Shown here piece by piece: positions 37,928 through 46,665 of a DNA stretch of 64,000 nucleotides (position 1 is the first letter of the stretch; each line of letters begins with the position of its first letter). The notes below the pieces were generated by a model. It was not told where the DNA came from and did no database searches. It worked only from the letters and a program-made list of their open reading frames with translations. The stretch is from DASUNP01 sp035249305 (lineage in GTDB: Bacteria > Acidobacteriota > Blastocatellia > UBA7656): assembly GCA_035249305.1 (NCBI GenBank), contig DATFGQ010000084.1, positions 3,156-67,155 on the forward strand, written 5' to 3'. A program made the position numbers and the translations under genes.

Positions 37928-40465
37928 TTAGGACAGGCCGACCTTCCGCATGAAGTCTATAAAGCGCGGGTCCGCGCGGAGGCTGTCAAAGACCGGGTCG
38001 ACTTTAAGCCATGTCACGTAATACGAGCGCTCTGCGTAAACCTTGTCGAGCCATTCGTAGGCCTGCTCCTTGTCGCCGAGCGCCGTGTAGATTATCGCCA
38101 TCATGTAAGGCGAGACGTATTGCTCTTTAGCCGTCCGCTTCAGCCCCTCGGCCACCTTCACGGCCTCGTCCCGCCTCCCCATCAGCGCGTAGACGCGCCC
38201 GCTCCACCCTATCATAGTCGGGTCCTTGAAAAGCTTGCGCGACAGCTCGAACTCCTGTAAGGCTTCGGCGTACATGCGCTTCGCCTCGTAAGCGAGCGCG
38301 ATCTGGAAATGCGCTTCGGGGAAGTCCGGGTCCATCTCCAAAGTCTTCTTGAGCTGCTCGATCGCCTCGTCGTTGCGCCGCGCGTTGTACAACAGCCGCC
38401 CGAGCCCCGTGTTTATGATGAGCGAAAGCGGGTCGAGCTCAAGCGCGCGGCGGATCTCCCTCAGCCCTTCGACGTAGCGCGCGCGCCCGCCCAGGAACAT
38501 TGCGTACCAGTGGTGGGCCGTCGCGTAGTTGGGGTTCATCTCGATTGCGCGGCGGTACTCGCGCTCGGCCTCGGCCCAGTTCCAGTCGTACTCGTGGACC
38601 GCCGCGAGCGAGGTGTGGGCCTCGGCGAGCGTATCGTCGATCTCAAGCGCGCGCATCGTGGCGGCCTTCGCCCGCTGGCGGCTCTGCTCGGGAGGGACGG
38701 TGCTGTACTCGGTCAGCAGCCCGTAGCAGTCGGCCAGCCCCACGTAAGCCAGCGCGTAGGTCGGGTCCTTTTCAATCGCCTGGCTAAAATACTCTATGCC
38801 GCGGTTCAGCTCTTCGACGGTCCTCTTGTTCCAGTGGTAGCGCCCGCGCAGGTAAAGCTGGTATGCCTCCGTGCTGTCGGTGTGACTCTTCGTTATGCGC
38901 TTCTTCTGCTCGCCCGTCATGCGCAGGTGGAGCTTTTCGGCCACGAGCCGCGCTATATCTTCCTGCACGCTGAGCACGTCGGCCATGTTCAGGTTGTACT
39001 GTTTGCCCCAGACCTGGCTGTTGTCCGCAGCGTCGACAAGCTCGACGCTGATCGAAAGGGCGTCGCCGCGCTGGACTATCCTCCCCGTCAGCACGGCCTC
39101 GACATCGAGCTCGCGCCCGACCTCGCGCGCGTCCGCGTCGCGCCCTTTGTAGCGGAAGACGGAGTTGCGCGACATGACCTTGAGGTTCGGCGACTGCGAG
39201 AGGTTGTTTATCAGGCTCTCGGTTATGCCGTCCGACAGGTAGTCCATGCCCTGGTCCTGGCTGCCGTTGACGAACGGCAGGACCGCGATCGAATTCATGG
39301 CGCGCGTGACGCGCATCTGGGGGTAGACGAAGAGGAAGAAGACTATGACCAGGGCGACGGCCGCGGCCCCTACCAGGGCCACCGCGCCGGGCTTCTTGAA
39401 CGTGCCCGTGACCTGTTCGGTGACCGAGATCTTTCTGGTCGTCACGCTGCCGGTCGGGCTCTCCCTGAGCGTCGATATGTCGTCGCGTATGGCGACCGTC
39501 GTCCCGCCGCCTATGTCCGGCGAGGCGGAGAGCTCCAGGCCCGACTCGAACTCCAGCCGCTGCTTCTGCTTCCTCAAAGCGATCATGAACTCTCTGGCGG
39601 TCTGATAGCGGTCGCCCTTGTCTTTAGACATCGCGCGCGCGATCACGCGGTCGATGCGGTCCGGGACTTCGGGCGCGAGCGAGGGGAGCGGCTCGGGCTG
39701 ACGGTTGAGTATCGAAGCGACTATGTCGACGACCGTGTCGCCCTGGAAGGGCTTGCGGCCCGCTATCATCTCGTAGAGCATCACGCCGAGGCTGAATATG
39801 TCTGTGCGCGCGTCGAGCTTCTGGCCCCGCGCCTGCTCGGGCGACATGTAGCTGGGGCTGCCGAGTATCACGTTCGATTCCGTCTGGACGACGGCCAGCG
39901 TCGGCGCGTCCATGTCGAGCGAGTCCGAGTTAGTAGACTCTTGCTCGTTGAACTTATCGGTCAGCTTTGCTATCCCGAAGTCGAGCACCTTCACGTAACC
40001 GTCGGGACGGATCATTACGTTCTCGGGCTTTATGTCGCGGTGAACTATGCCCGCCTGGTGCGCCGCCGCAAGCGCGCCCGCCACCTGTATGCCGATCTCA
40101 AGGATCTCTAAAAGAGAGAGACGCGGCTCGGACGAGAGGCGGCGGCGAAGCGTTTCGCCTTCGATGTATTCGGTCGCGATGAAGTGCGTCGAATCGGACT
40201 GGCCTATGTCGTGGATGGTGATTATGTTCGGGTGGTTGAGCGCAGAGGCCGTCCGCGCCTCCTGCTCGAAGCGGCGCAATCGGTCCGCGTTCTTGACGAA
40301 GCTCGCGGGAAGGAGCTTCAAGGCGACCTTGCGGCCCAACCGAGTGTCTTCGGCAAGGTAGACCTCGCCCATCCCGCCCGCGCCCAGGCTAGACAATACC
40401 CTGTAGTGATTGATAATCGTTCCGGTTTCCAGAGTCACAAAGTTAGATAGGGGCGTCTTTCTCAC
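37928..40465 (-). CDS. Ser/Thr protein kinase with TolB-like domain and TPRs
   Basis: 845 residues. N-terminal Hanks-type kinase: LGAGGMGEVYLAED (P-loop), VALKLLP (Lys), HRDIKPENVM (catalytic Asp), DFGIAKL and GSPSYMSPEQARG (activation loop). One membrane helix near residues 360-385 (VALVGAAAVALVIVFFLFVY), then a TolB-like domain (IAVLPFVNGSQDQGMDYLSD, LTGRIVQRGDALSISVELVD), then TPR units to the C-terminus (for example EAEREYRRAIEMNPNYATAH). This architecture is very common in acidobacteria. Likely membrane sensor kinase with extracytoplasmic TPRs; ligand unknown. GTG start. Confidence 0.9.
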   Translation of the reverse strand: MRKTPLSNFVTLETGTIINHYRVLSSLGAGGMGEVYLAEDTRLGRKVALKLLPASFVKNADRLRRFEQEARTASALNHPNIITIHDIGQSDSTHFIATEYIEGETLRRRLSSEPRLSLLEILEIGIQVAGALAAAHQAGIVHRDIKPENVMIRPDGYVKVLDFGIAKLTDKFNEQESTNSDSLDMDAPTLAVVQTESNVILGSPSYMSPEQARGQKLDARTDIFSLGVMLYEMIAGRKPFQGDTVVDIVASILNRQPEPLPSLAPEVPDRIDRVIARAMSKDKGDRYQTAREFMIALRKQKQRLEFESGLELSASPDIGGGTTVAIRDDISTLRESPTGSVTTRKISVTEQVTGTFKKPGAVALVGAAAVALVIVFFLFVYPQMRVTRAMNSIAVLPFVNGSQDQGMDYLSDGITESLINNLSQSPNLKVMSRNSVFRYKGRDADAREVGRELDVEAVLTGRIVQRGDALSISVELVDAADNSQVWGKQYNLNMADVLSVQEDIARLVAEKLHLRMTGEQKKRITKSHTDSTEAYQLYLRGRYHWNKRTVEELNRGIEYFSQAIEKDPTYALAYVGLADCYGLLTEYSTVPPEQSRQRAKAATMRALEIDDTLAEAHTSLAAVHEYDWNWAEAEREYRRAIEMNPNYATAHHWYAMFLGGRARYVEGLREIRRALELDPLSLIINTGLGRLLYNARRNDEAIEQLKKTLEMDPDFPEAHFQIALAYEAKRMYAEALQEFELSRKLFKDPTMIGWSGRVYALMGRRDEAVKVAEGLKRTAKEQYVSPYMMAIIYTALGDKEQAYEWLDKVYAERSYYVTWLKVDPVFDSLRADPRFIDFMRKVGLS

Positions 40466-40589
40466 CCGGCCAGAAAAGAAACATCTCGCGCCTCGGCGCG
40501 CAGCTTAACACCCGAACCCGAAATATTCAAACATACTAATTGTAGCAGACGCGCCGGAGAGATTCATCGCCCGCGGCTTTCGCGAGCCG

Positions 40590-41330
40590 CTAGCTCGGCA
40601 TAGCGCCTTCGCGCTTGAGCCATTTCTGGAGGGCTTCGTTTTCGCGCGCCAGCTCGTCGGCGTTTATGAGCCCGCGCTGGAGCGCGATCGAGATGGCGCG
40701 CGAGCGCGGGCTGTAGGTGTTCCCCCACCGCTCGTCGTTGACCTGCTCGTTGTCGACGCCGAGCTTCGCGTAGAGCTCGCGCAGGCGGTTCTGCACGCCG
40801 CGTTCGGAGAGATACCTCCGGCGCGCGATCGCTTTGTCGGTGAGCCCTACGGCTATGTCTATCAACGCCTCGTGCTCGACATCCGTGAGGCCGGATATGC
40901 GGCTTGCGGCGCGCGACTGGACCTGGCGGACTTCGGGGTCGATCCAGCACTGCTCGTCTAACAGCACGGCGCGCAATGCCGCTATGAGCTTCGCGTCGGA
41001 AGCGGATTTCAGCACGTAACCGTAGACGGTCTCGGCGGGCACGATCCGCGCCAGCTCGCGCACGTAGATCTCGTCTTTGTACTGTGACCAGAAGACGATT
41101 CGCGCGAGCGGCGTCTCGCCCCATATCTGCCTGGCGGCATGCACGCCCGAAAGCCCCGCGAGCTTTATGTCGAGTATTACCAGTTGTGGGCGGCGCTCGC
41201 GCGCGATCTCGACGGCGCGGCCGCCGTCATCGGTCTCTATGATCGGGCAGGCCTCGGCGAAGTTGTCCGTTATGATCGCGCGGAGGTAATCGCGTTGAAA
41301 GGCCATGTCTTCGGCAATCAATACGCTCAT
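40590..41330 (-). CDS. Response regulator, NarL/FixJ-like with divergent DNA-binding half
   Basis: 246 residues. N-terminal receiver with acidic pair ED (7-8), phospho-acceptor Asp54 in VILDIKL, and conserved YVLKSAS lysine. The C-terminal part GLTDVEHEALIDIAVGLTDK resembles a LuxR-type helix-turn-helix (SERGVQNRLRELYAKLGV) but the recognition region is followed by an unusual insert (NDERWGNTYSPRSRAI). It starts 3 nt after the kinase gene stop with GAGGG as ribosome site, so kinase and regulator form one operon. Confidence 0.85.
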   Translation of the reverse strand: MSVLIAEDMAFQRDYLRAIITDNFAEACPIIETDDGGRAVEIARERRPQLVILDIKLAGLSGVHAARQIWGETPLARIVFWSQYKDEIYVRELARIVPAETVYGYVLKSASDAKLIAALRAVLLDEQCWIDPEVRQVQSRAASRISGLTDVEHEALIDIAVGLTDKAIARRRYLSERGVQNRLRELYAKLGVDNEQVNDERWGNTYSPRSRAISIALQRGLINADELARENEALQKWLKREGAMPS

Positions 41331-41333
41331 CCC

Positions 41334-42011
41334 TCACCCCTTCATCGGCACGTAGATTTCTACGGCCGTCCCCTGCCCGCCCATGCCGCGGAGCCAGGTA
41401 AGGCTCGCGCCTATCAGCCGCGCGCGGTAACGCATGTTATCGAGGCCGCGCGCGCGGCCCAGCTCGCCCGACTCGGTCATCCCGCGCCCGTCGTCGACTA
41501 CGCGTATGAAAAGGTCTTCGCCCACGCGCGCGACCAATAGCTCGACCGAGCGCGCCTGCGCGTGCTTCGATATGTTGTTGAGCGACTCCTGGACTATGCG
41601 GTAGACCAGCAACTGCTCAATCTCGGAAAGGCGCACCTCTTCTTCTTTAACCAGGCAGGCGAACCGCGCGGCGAAGGGGCGGTCCGCGCCCGACGCGGCG
41701 CGCGACAGGCAGTTCTCAAGCGCGGGCAAAAACCCCAGCGTGTCGAGCGCCGAAGGGCTGAGGTTTTCCATAGCCCTGCGCACCTCGTTCATAGCCGCTT
41801 CAAGCCCCGTCACCATGTAACCGAGCCCGTCGCGCACCTCCGGCGACATCTTCCCTTCGGGCAGCTCGACCAGCCGCCTCGCTATGCGCGCAAGCTCGCG
41901 CAGGTCCGACAGCGTCTGGTCGTGGAGGTCGGCCGCCAGAAGCTTCCGCTCGCTTTCGGCCAAAGTCACAAACTGCAACAGCCCCTCTATCAATTCGCGC
42001 TGAGTGTCCAA
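41334..42011 (-). CDS. NarX-like sensor histidine kinase (HisKA_3 type)
   Basis: 225 residues from TTG 42011, the best start because the frame further upstream has no in-frame ATG or GTG and crosses a palindrome. Dimerisation and phospho-acceptor region LAADLHDQTLSDLRELARIA (His at the H-D motif), then the HATPase domain with QESLNNISKHAQA (N-box) and VDDGRGMTESGELG (G-box). No membrane segment or sensory domain, so it is a short cytoplasmic kinase. Operon with the response regulator. Confidence 0.8.
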   Translation of the reverse strand: MDTQRELIEGLLQFVTLAESERKLLAADLHDQTLSDLRELARIARRLVELPEGKMSPEVRDGLGYMVTGLEAAMNEVRRAMENLSPSALDTLGFLPALENCLSRAASGADRPFAARFACLVKEEEVRLSEIEQLLVYRIVQESLNNISKHAQARSVELLVARVGEDLFIRVVDDGRGMTESGELGRARGLDNMRYRARLIGASLTWLRGMGGQGTAVEIYVPMKG

Positions 42012-42052
42012 TCCATTTTCTCCATTAGCGACTACGACAAAAGAGCCTTTAA

Positions 42053-42076
42053 CAGACTGTGGGATCCCACAGTCTG
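42053..42076. promoter_or_regulatory. Perfect 24 bp palindrome, candidate operator
   Basis: Each half is CAGACTGTGGGA followed by its exact complement TCCCACAGTCTG. It lies 41 bp upstream of the likely TTG start of the histidine kinase operon and about 200 bp upstream of the divergent plus-strand gene, so could be an operator for one or both. There is no T-run for a terminator. Confidence 0.5.
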
Positions 42077-42277
42077 ATCCTGCGCCTCGCGGTCGCCACA
42101 AATACGGGAATCAACCTACTCCGATCCGCGGTCCGGGAGTAGACTCCCCTGCGTCTTCCGAAGATGTCAACGCTCGGTGGGCGGGGCTCATGCCTTCGGG
42201 CCTCGCCCGACTTTCCGGGAGGCGGAATTTATACGTTACTCGATTGTCAGACTGCAAGAAAGGAGCTTACAAAAAAA

Positions 42278-42655
42278 ATGAAATCGATTAGACAAAGATC
42301 AATAGCGTTGGCGGTGGCATTGACGCTCACATTAATCACCCTGACCACAAGCGCTCCGAATGCTTCGGCCTCGACCCGCTACCGGGTTATCGCCGGCCGA
42401 GTGATCAAGAAAGATATGAAAGAGCGGCAGATGCTCGTAGCCGACCGCTCGTCTAAGAAGCTCTACCTGATCAACGTAGCTGAAGACGCCAGCTTCAAGA
42501 TCACCTTCGGCCGAAACATGCAACTGAGCGCGGCCGGTCTCAAAGATGTCGACCGCAACAACCGCGTCGAGCTGCGTATCACGCGGACCGACAAAGAGCA
42601 TCTCTCCAGGCTGTACGATGGACGCGAAGTGATCGAGGTTGACGCCGCTCACTAG
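42278..42655 (+). CDS. Small secreted protein of unknown function
   Basis: 125 residues from ATG 42278 with AAGGAGC upstream. Signal peptide residues 1-32 (ending APNASAS), then a beta-rich domain: YRVIAGRVIKKDMKERQMLV, LYLINVAEDASFKITFG, NNRVELRITRTDKEHLSRLY. No family recognised. Divergent from the NarX-like operon, whose upstream palindrome it may share. A terminator-like hairpin follows at 42732-42779. Confidence 0.7.
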   Translation: MKSIRQRSIALAVALTLTLITLTTSAPNASASTRYRVIAGRVIKKDMKERQMLVADRSSKKLYLINVAEDASFKITFGRNMQLSAAGLKDVDRNNRVELRITRTDKEHLSRLYDGREVIEVDAAH

Positions 42656-42731
42656 ACCGTTATCCCCCGGGCGGCCGCACCCGTATCCGCAAAGCGGTCG
42701 CCCTTAAATCCTCATACACTCCCACCCACGA

Positions 42732-42779
42732 GCCGGGCCGCACTGCCGTTCCCTTCGCAACCGGGAATCGCGGCCCGGC
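42732..42779 (+). terminator. Hairpin between secreted-protein genes
   Basis: 10 bp stem GCCGGGCCGC / GCGGCCCGGC with an inner GTTCCC / GGGAAT pairing, followed by TTCTCATTTTGG. Probable transcript end of the upstream gene; the T-run is weak. Confidence 0.55.
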
Positions 42780-42812
42780 GCTTCTCATTTTGGTGGTAGA
42801 ATCTATCTCACG

Positions 42813-43508
42813 ATGTCGCCGCGCGCCAAACGGCCGAAAGCCGGCCTTCTGCTTCTGGCGGTCGTCGCCTGCTGGCTGGCGGCCGGGGCTTGCCGCGACC
42901 GTGACACCCCGCGCAGTCAAGAAATCATTATTGCCGGAGAGCCCGACGAATACTCCGCCACAGTCACTCGCACGGTCGAAGACCAGACAGGCCGCCGGGT
43001 CTTTGTCACACGCGTGGCCCGCCGGGGCGATATGTTCAGGGAGGAGTGGAGCGAGCAAGGCGAATCGCGCGCGCTCATCCACCGGCCCGACCTCGGCAAG
43101 AGCTTTCTGCTTTTCCCGGACAGCCGGACCTACACGGAATCTGAACCCGACCAGAGCCAGGCGGGCGCTAAAGAGGCGGCCGGCGAGCTCGACCCCGATC
43201 AGATAGAGAGGCTTTTCGACGACGCGGCGCAGCCACCGCGCGTCGATGCACGCGCACTGCCGGACCAGACCGTTGAGGGCTACAGTTGCGCCGTGACGGA
43301 GGAGCTCGCCACCTTGGAAGACGGCCGCGCGGAGGTGACGCGGCTGTTTCGCGCCCGCGACCTGTCGGGGCTCGCCCTGCGCGTGGAGGTCGAAAGCGAC
43401 GCGCTTAAAATCATAACCGAGCGCCGCGACATCCAGACCCGTGTGCCGGCAGAGTTGTTCAACGTCCCTGAAGGTTTCAGGAAAGTTGCCCGTCCGGCGA
43501 CGAGGTAG
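42813..43508 (+). CDS. Predicted lipoprotein, unknown function
   Basis: 231 residues. Lipoprotein signal peptide: RRKP-type basic start (SPRAKRPKA), hydrophobic stretch GLLLLAVVACW and lipobox LAAGAC with Cys at about residue 27. The mature part is charged with beta-strand periodicity (DEYSATVTRTVEDQTGRRV, FREEWSEQGE) and a central acidic segment DQSQAGAKEAAGELDPDQIE. It resembles acidobacterial secreted proteins with a LolA-like fold but no motif decides this. Likely outer- or inner-membrane anchored. Confidence 0.7.
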   Translation: MSPRAKRPKAGLLLLAVVACWLAAGACRDRDTPRSQEIIIAGEPDEYSATVTRTVEDQTGRRVFVTRVARRGDMFREEWSEQGESRALIHRPDLGKSFLLFPDSRTYTESEPDQSQAGAKEAAGELDPDQIERLFDDAAQPPRVDARALPDQTVEGYSCAVTEELATLEDGRAEVTRLFRARDLSGLALRVEVESDALKIITERRDIQTRVPAELFNVPEGFRKVARPATR

Positions 43509-43620
43509 AAAAAAGTTGCTTGCGGCCGGGGCCGTTTCCGATTAGTCTGTCAACGGCAACCGAAGGATGATTGATTGCAGTCTGCCGAGATTATTTCGAG
43601 CAAGCAGGAGATAAGGTAGG

Positions 43621-44385
43621 ATGGAGGTTAAGAACCCACACATACTCATAATAGAAGACGACGAAGACACGCGATTCGTATACAGCGTTCTTTTGCAGAT
43701 GGAGGGATACCTCATCACTCACGTAGGGACTATAGCCGAAGCCATATCGCGGATACTGTCGACGAATTATGAGCTTATAATAATGGACGTGCGGCTGCCG
43801 GACGGCGACGGCGTAGAGCTCTGCACGCAGATCCGCGCCTTCAACAAGATCACGCCGATCATGTTCGTGTCGGCGGCGGCCTTCGAGAAAGATATTGATC
43901 GCGGGATGAAGGCCGGCGCGCAGGCTTACATGACGAAACCGGCCGACGCCAACAAGCTGGTTGAAAACGTCGCCTACCTGCTGGGGAAGAAAGCCATGCC
44001 CCACACGCACTGGGATACGACGTCGCTCAACCTTCTGGTGACGACGGCCGGCGTGGCCGCGGCTTTGATAGACGAGAATCGCGTTTATAAAGCCGTCAGC
44101 CCGACTTACGCCGCGGCAGGCGGCTGTCTGGTCGATGATCTGGTCGGAAAGCCTTTGACGAACATATTCCCCGACGTGAGCGGCACGACAGTTCACATGC
44201 TTGAAAAGGTCTGGCAGACGAAACAACCCTACTTCCTCTCCCGCTATCCTTACGCGCTGCCCGAGCGCGGGGTCACCTACTGGGACGCGGCCATGTGGCC
44301 TATAGACAGGAGCGAATCGGGCACAGACATTCTGATCGTAGTCAGGCAGAAAGAGCAGAGCGGAGACATAGTCGCTTCGTTGTGA
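43621..44385 (+). CDS. Response regulator with C-terminal PAS-like domain
   Basis: 254 residues. Receiver domain with acidic triad EDDED (12-16), phospho-acceptor Asp56 in IIMDVRLPDGDG and conserved lysine in YMTKPAD. After residue 130 comes a PAS-like domain (LLVTTAGVAAALIDENRVYK, LVDDLVGKPLTNIFPDVSG). No DNA-binding or enzymatic output domain, so it may act as a phospho-relay or interaction partner. No partner kinase is adjacent. Confidence 0.83.
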   Translation: MEVKNPHILIIEDDEDTRFVYSVLLQMEGYLITHVGTIAEAISRILSTNYELIIMDVRLPDGDGVELCTQIRAFNKITPIMFVSAAAFEKDIDRGMKAGAQAYMTKPADANKLVENVAYLLGKKAMPHTHWDTTSLNLLVTTAGVAAALIDENRVYKAVSPTYAAAGGCLVDDLVGKPLTNIFPDVSGTTVHMLEKVWQTKQPYFLSRYPYALPERGVTYWDAAMWPIDRSESGTDILIVVRQKEQSGDIVASL

Positions 44386-44421
44386 CGGAGAGCGACTGAT
44401 CTATTCAATCAGCCGCTCTCC
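44385..44421. terminator. Hairpin between convergent genes
   Basis: 15 bp stem with one mismatch (CGGAGAGCGACTGAT / ATCAGCCGCTCTCCG) and a 7 nt loop, between the response regulator and the convergent PpiD-like gene. No clear T-run; likely acts for both directions. Confidence 0.5.
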
Positions 44422-44429
44422 GCTTGGAA

Positions 44430-46541
44430 TCAACGCGGCGAAACCGGGAGGGTGCGCGACCGCGGGTTATTGGTTGGCATACCGGGTATCATCCCGCCGC
44501 CCGGCATCGGGAACGACCCCGGAGGCGTGGCCGTCCCGAACTCCGACGCAAGAACGTCGTTGTATATCTCTATATCGCCCTCGTCCTTGAGCCGCTTCTG
44601 GACCGCCGCCATGTAACTCATGTAGATCGTGTTGCGCTTCGCGTCGAGCAGCCGCTCGTAGATAGACTTCTTCTCTTTCTGAAAAGCCTCTCCCATGTCG
44701 GGGTTGCTGCGGTCTAAGACGGCCGCCACGACGTAAGAGTCACTGCCCGAGACCTTGATCGGCTCGCGGGTTATCTCGCCCTTGTTGAGCTTCTCGACTC
44801 TGCCCAGGTCGGCTTCGCTCGTTAACGGGCCGAGCTGCGGGTCGTTGCCGGGCGACCACCCGGAGCGCTCGTCCGGCTTAAGCCCCATCGAGGTGGCCAG
44901 CGACGATAGCGCTTCGGGGCTTGCGGCCGCGGCAAGCTGGCGCGCGCGCTCGGCGGCTATCTCCTTGGCCTTCTCCGTGCGGTAGCTGTCTTCGACCTTG
45001 GTCCTGGCCTCCTCGAAAGTCGCGTCGTGCGGCTCGCGTTTATCTACGAGCTGCGCCACGGCAAGACCGTTGTTTACGTTGATTTGGTCCGTGACGTCGC
45101 CCACAGCTTGGAGGGCGAAGACGGCTTGCTGAAACTCTGAGGCCGCGCCGAGGTTCGCCAGGCTGTCGTTGGGCGTGAAATAGGGAGTCTCTATTATAGA
45201 GGCGATCTGATTGCCATGCTTTGAGTTGATCTCGGCCAGCACCGCGTCGAGGTTCTTGCTCTCCTTCAGCTTCTGCGCCGCTTCGCCGGAGATCTGCACG
45301 GCGCGAGTGTAGCCCTTGCTGACGCGCGCTTCCTTGAGCAGTTGCTCGCGCGACTGCTCGAAAGTCGGGAGCCTTCGGTCTGTGACTTTGTATATATAGA
45401 CCTTATCGTTCTTCTCGGAGGCTATGGGCTGGCTCACCTCGTCCTTCGCCATGCTGAAGACGTTGAGCAGCGGGTTGTTCGGCTTGAGCGCGTCTTTGTT
45501 GACCCACCCTATGTCGCCGCCGTTGAGCTTGCTGGCCGAGTCGTCGCTGTACTGGCGAGCGAGCGCGGCGAAGTCTTCGGCCGGCTTGCCGCCCGTGCCC
45601 TTGGTCCGCTCGTTCAGGCTCGCGGCCAGCGCGCTGACTTCCTCTTTAGTCCTGGTGGGCTTCTGTGAGGTCGGCATCTTGGGCGCTGTGGGGTCCGCTG
45701 CCTGTGGGATGTTGAGCACGATCTGGCTGACGCGGACCTCCTTGACGCCGCGCTCGGGGTTGAACCCCTGGCGGAGCTCGTCGTCGGTCACCTGCAACGC
45801 GGCCCCCGCGCGCGTCTGGTCGACGAAGATGTAGCGCGCGCGGCGCTGCTCCGTCTCTACGCGGAAGTCCTGTCTGCGCTGGTCGAAGAAGGCGCGCAGC
45901 TCGGGCTCTGTGACCGGTACCTTGTCGCGAAACGCCGTGGGCGCCACGTCGACCCATCGCACGACGTAGCTGGTCTTGTTCTGGCGGTACTCTTCTTCGA
46001 CCTCCTGCGGCGACACCTGCGCGGCGGCCGAGATGAAGCTGCGTAGCTTCTGCTCGGCGATAGACTCTCTGAGGTTCTGCTCGAACTGCGTGGGGGTAGT
46101 GCCGGCCGCCGCCAGCCGCTCGCGGTACTGCTGCGCGCCCGGCCAGGGGTTGAACATCTGCTTGATGCGCTCTTCGACCTCGCGGTCCGAGGCCGAGAGG
46201 TTCAGCCTCTCAGCCTCGTATAGCTTGACCTTCTGGCTCACCAGGTCGTCGAGCACCTTCTGGCCGTAAAGCATGTAGGTCTGGGTCGTGTCACCCTGAT
46301 TAATGGAGCCCCGGCCGGCCGATACCTGCTGGCCGTAGAAGTTCAGCGCCTGGCGCAGCTCTCTCATCGTGATCTTGTGGCCGGCCACTTCACCTATCGA
46401 CTTCTCGTCGGGGGTCGTGGCCCCTTTGATCCCTTCCCATGCCGGCGTGAACGCGCCGATCAGCCCGAGCGCCAGCAGCCCGACGAAAGCTATCAACAAC
46501 CATTTGCGCGAGCGCTTGCGTTTGCTCAAGAATTTCAACAT
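44430..46541 (-). CDS. PpiD/SurA-like peptidyl-prolyl isomerase foldase
   Basis: 703 residues from ATG 46541, preceded by GGAGG. N-terminal membrane anchor (SRKWLLIAFVGLLALGLIGA), SurA_N-like region (EVAGHKITMRELRQALNFYG), a parvulin-type PPIase section (residues about 275-385: VRVSQIVLNIPQ, ARQYSDDSASKLNGGDIGWV) and a long helical C-terminus, the PpiD plan. Predicted periplasmic chaperone anchored in the inner membrane that helps fold outer-membrane and exported proteins. Gly/Pro-rich tail (SFPMPGGGMIPGMP). Confidence 0.86.
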   Translation of the reverse strand: MLKFLSKRKRSRKWLLIAFVGLLALGLIGAFTPAWEGIKGATTPDEKSIGEVAGHKITMRELRQALNFYGQQVSAGRGSINQGDTTQTYMLYGQKVLDDLVSQKVKLYEAERLNLSASDREVEERIKQMFNPWPGAQQYRERLAAAGTTPTQFEQNLRESIAEQKLRSFISAAAQVSPQEVEEEYRQNKTSYVVRWVDVAPTAFRDKVPVTEPELRAFFDQRRQDFRVETEQRRARYIFVDQTRAGAALQVTDDELRQGFNPERGVKEVRVSQIVLNIPQAADPTAPKMPTSQKPTRTKEEVSALAASLNERTKGTGGKPAEDFAALARQYSDDSASKLNGGDIGWVNKDALKPNNPLLNVFSMAKDEVSQPIASEKNDKVYIYKVTDRRLPTFEQSREQLLKEARVSKGYTRAVQISGEAAQKLKESKNLDAVLAEINSKHGNQIASIIETPYFTPNDSLANLGAASEFQQAVFALQAVGDVTDQINVNNGLAVAQLVDKREPHDATFEEARTKVEDSYRTEKAKEIAAERARQLAAAASPEALSSLATSMGLKPDERSGWSPGNDPQLGPLTSEADLGRVEKLNKGEITREPIKVSGSDSYVVAAVLDRSNPDMGEAFQKEKKSIYERLLDAKRNTIYMSYMAAVQKRLKDEGDIEIYNDVLASEFGTATPPGSFPMPGGGMIPGMPTNNPRSRTLPVSPR

Positions 46542-46665
46542 AAAGCGTATTGCCTCCAATACTCGTCGCCCCCGGACGGGGCCATGCGAAAAATAATCTC
46601 TCTGAGGAAAACATGGATTCTAGTAAATCTTCACGCCGGTTGACAACCGCTTCGCCCGGCTACGA

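Noticed and set aside
36296..40111. Long frames opposite the kinase and ClpC-like genes (for example 600 codons at 38309-40111)
   Set aside because: Antisense to strongly conserved domains; composition and lack of starts mark them as shadows.
42012..42101. Upstream extension of the NarX-like kinase
   Set aside because: It has no in-frame ATG or GTG, runs through the palindrome and has no family resemblance.
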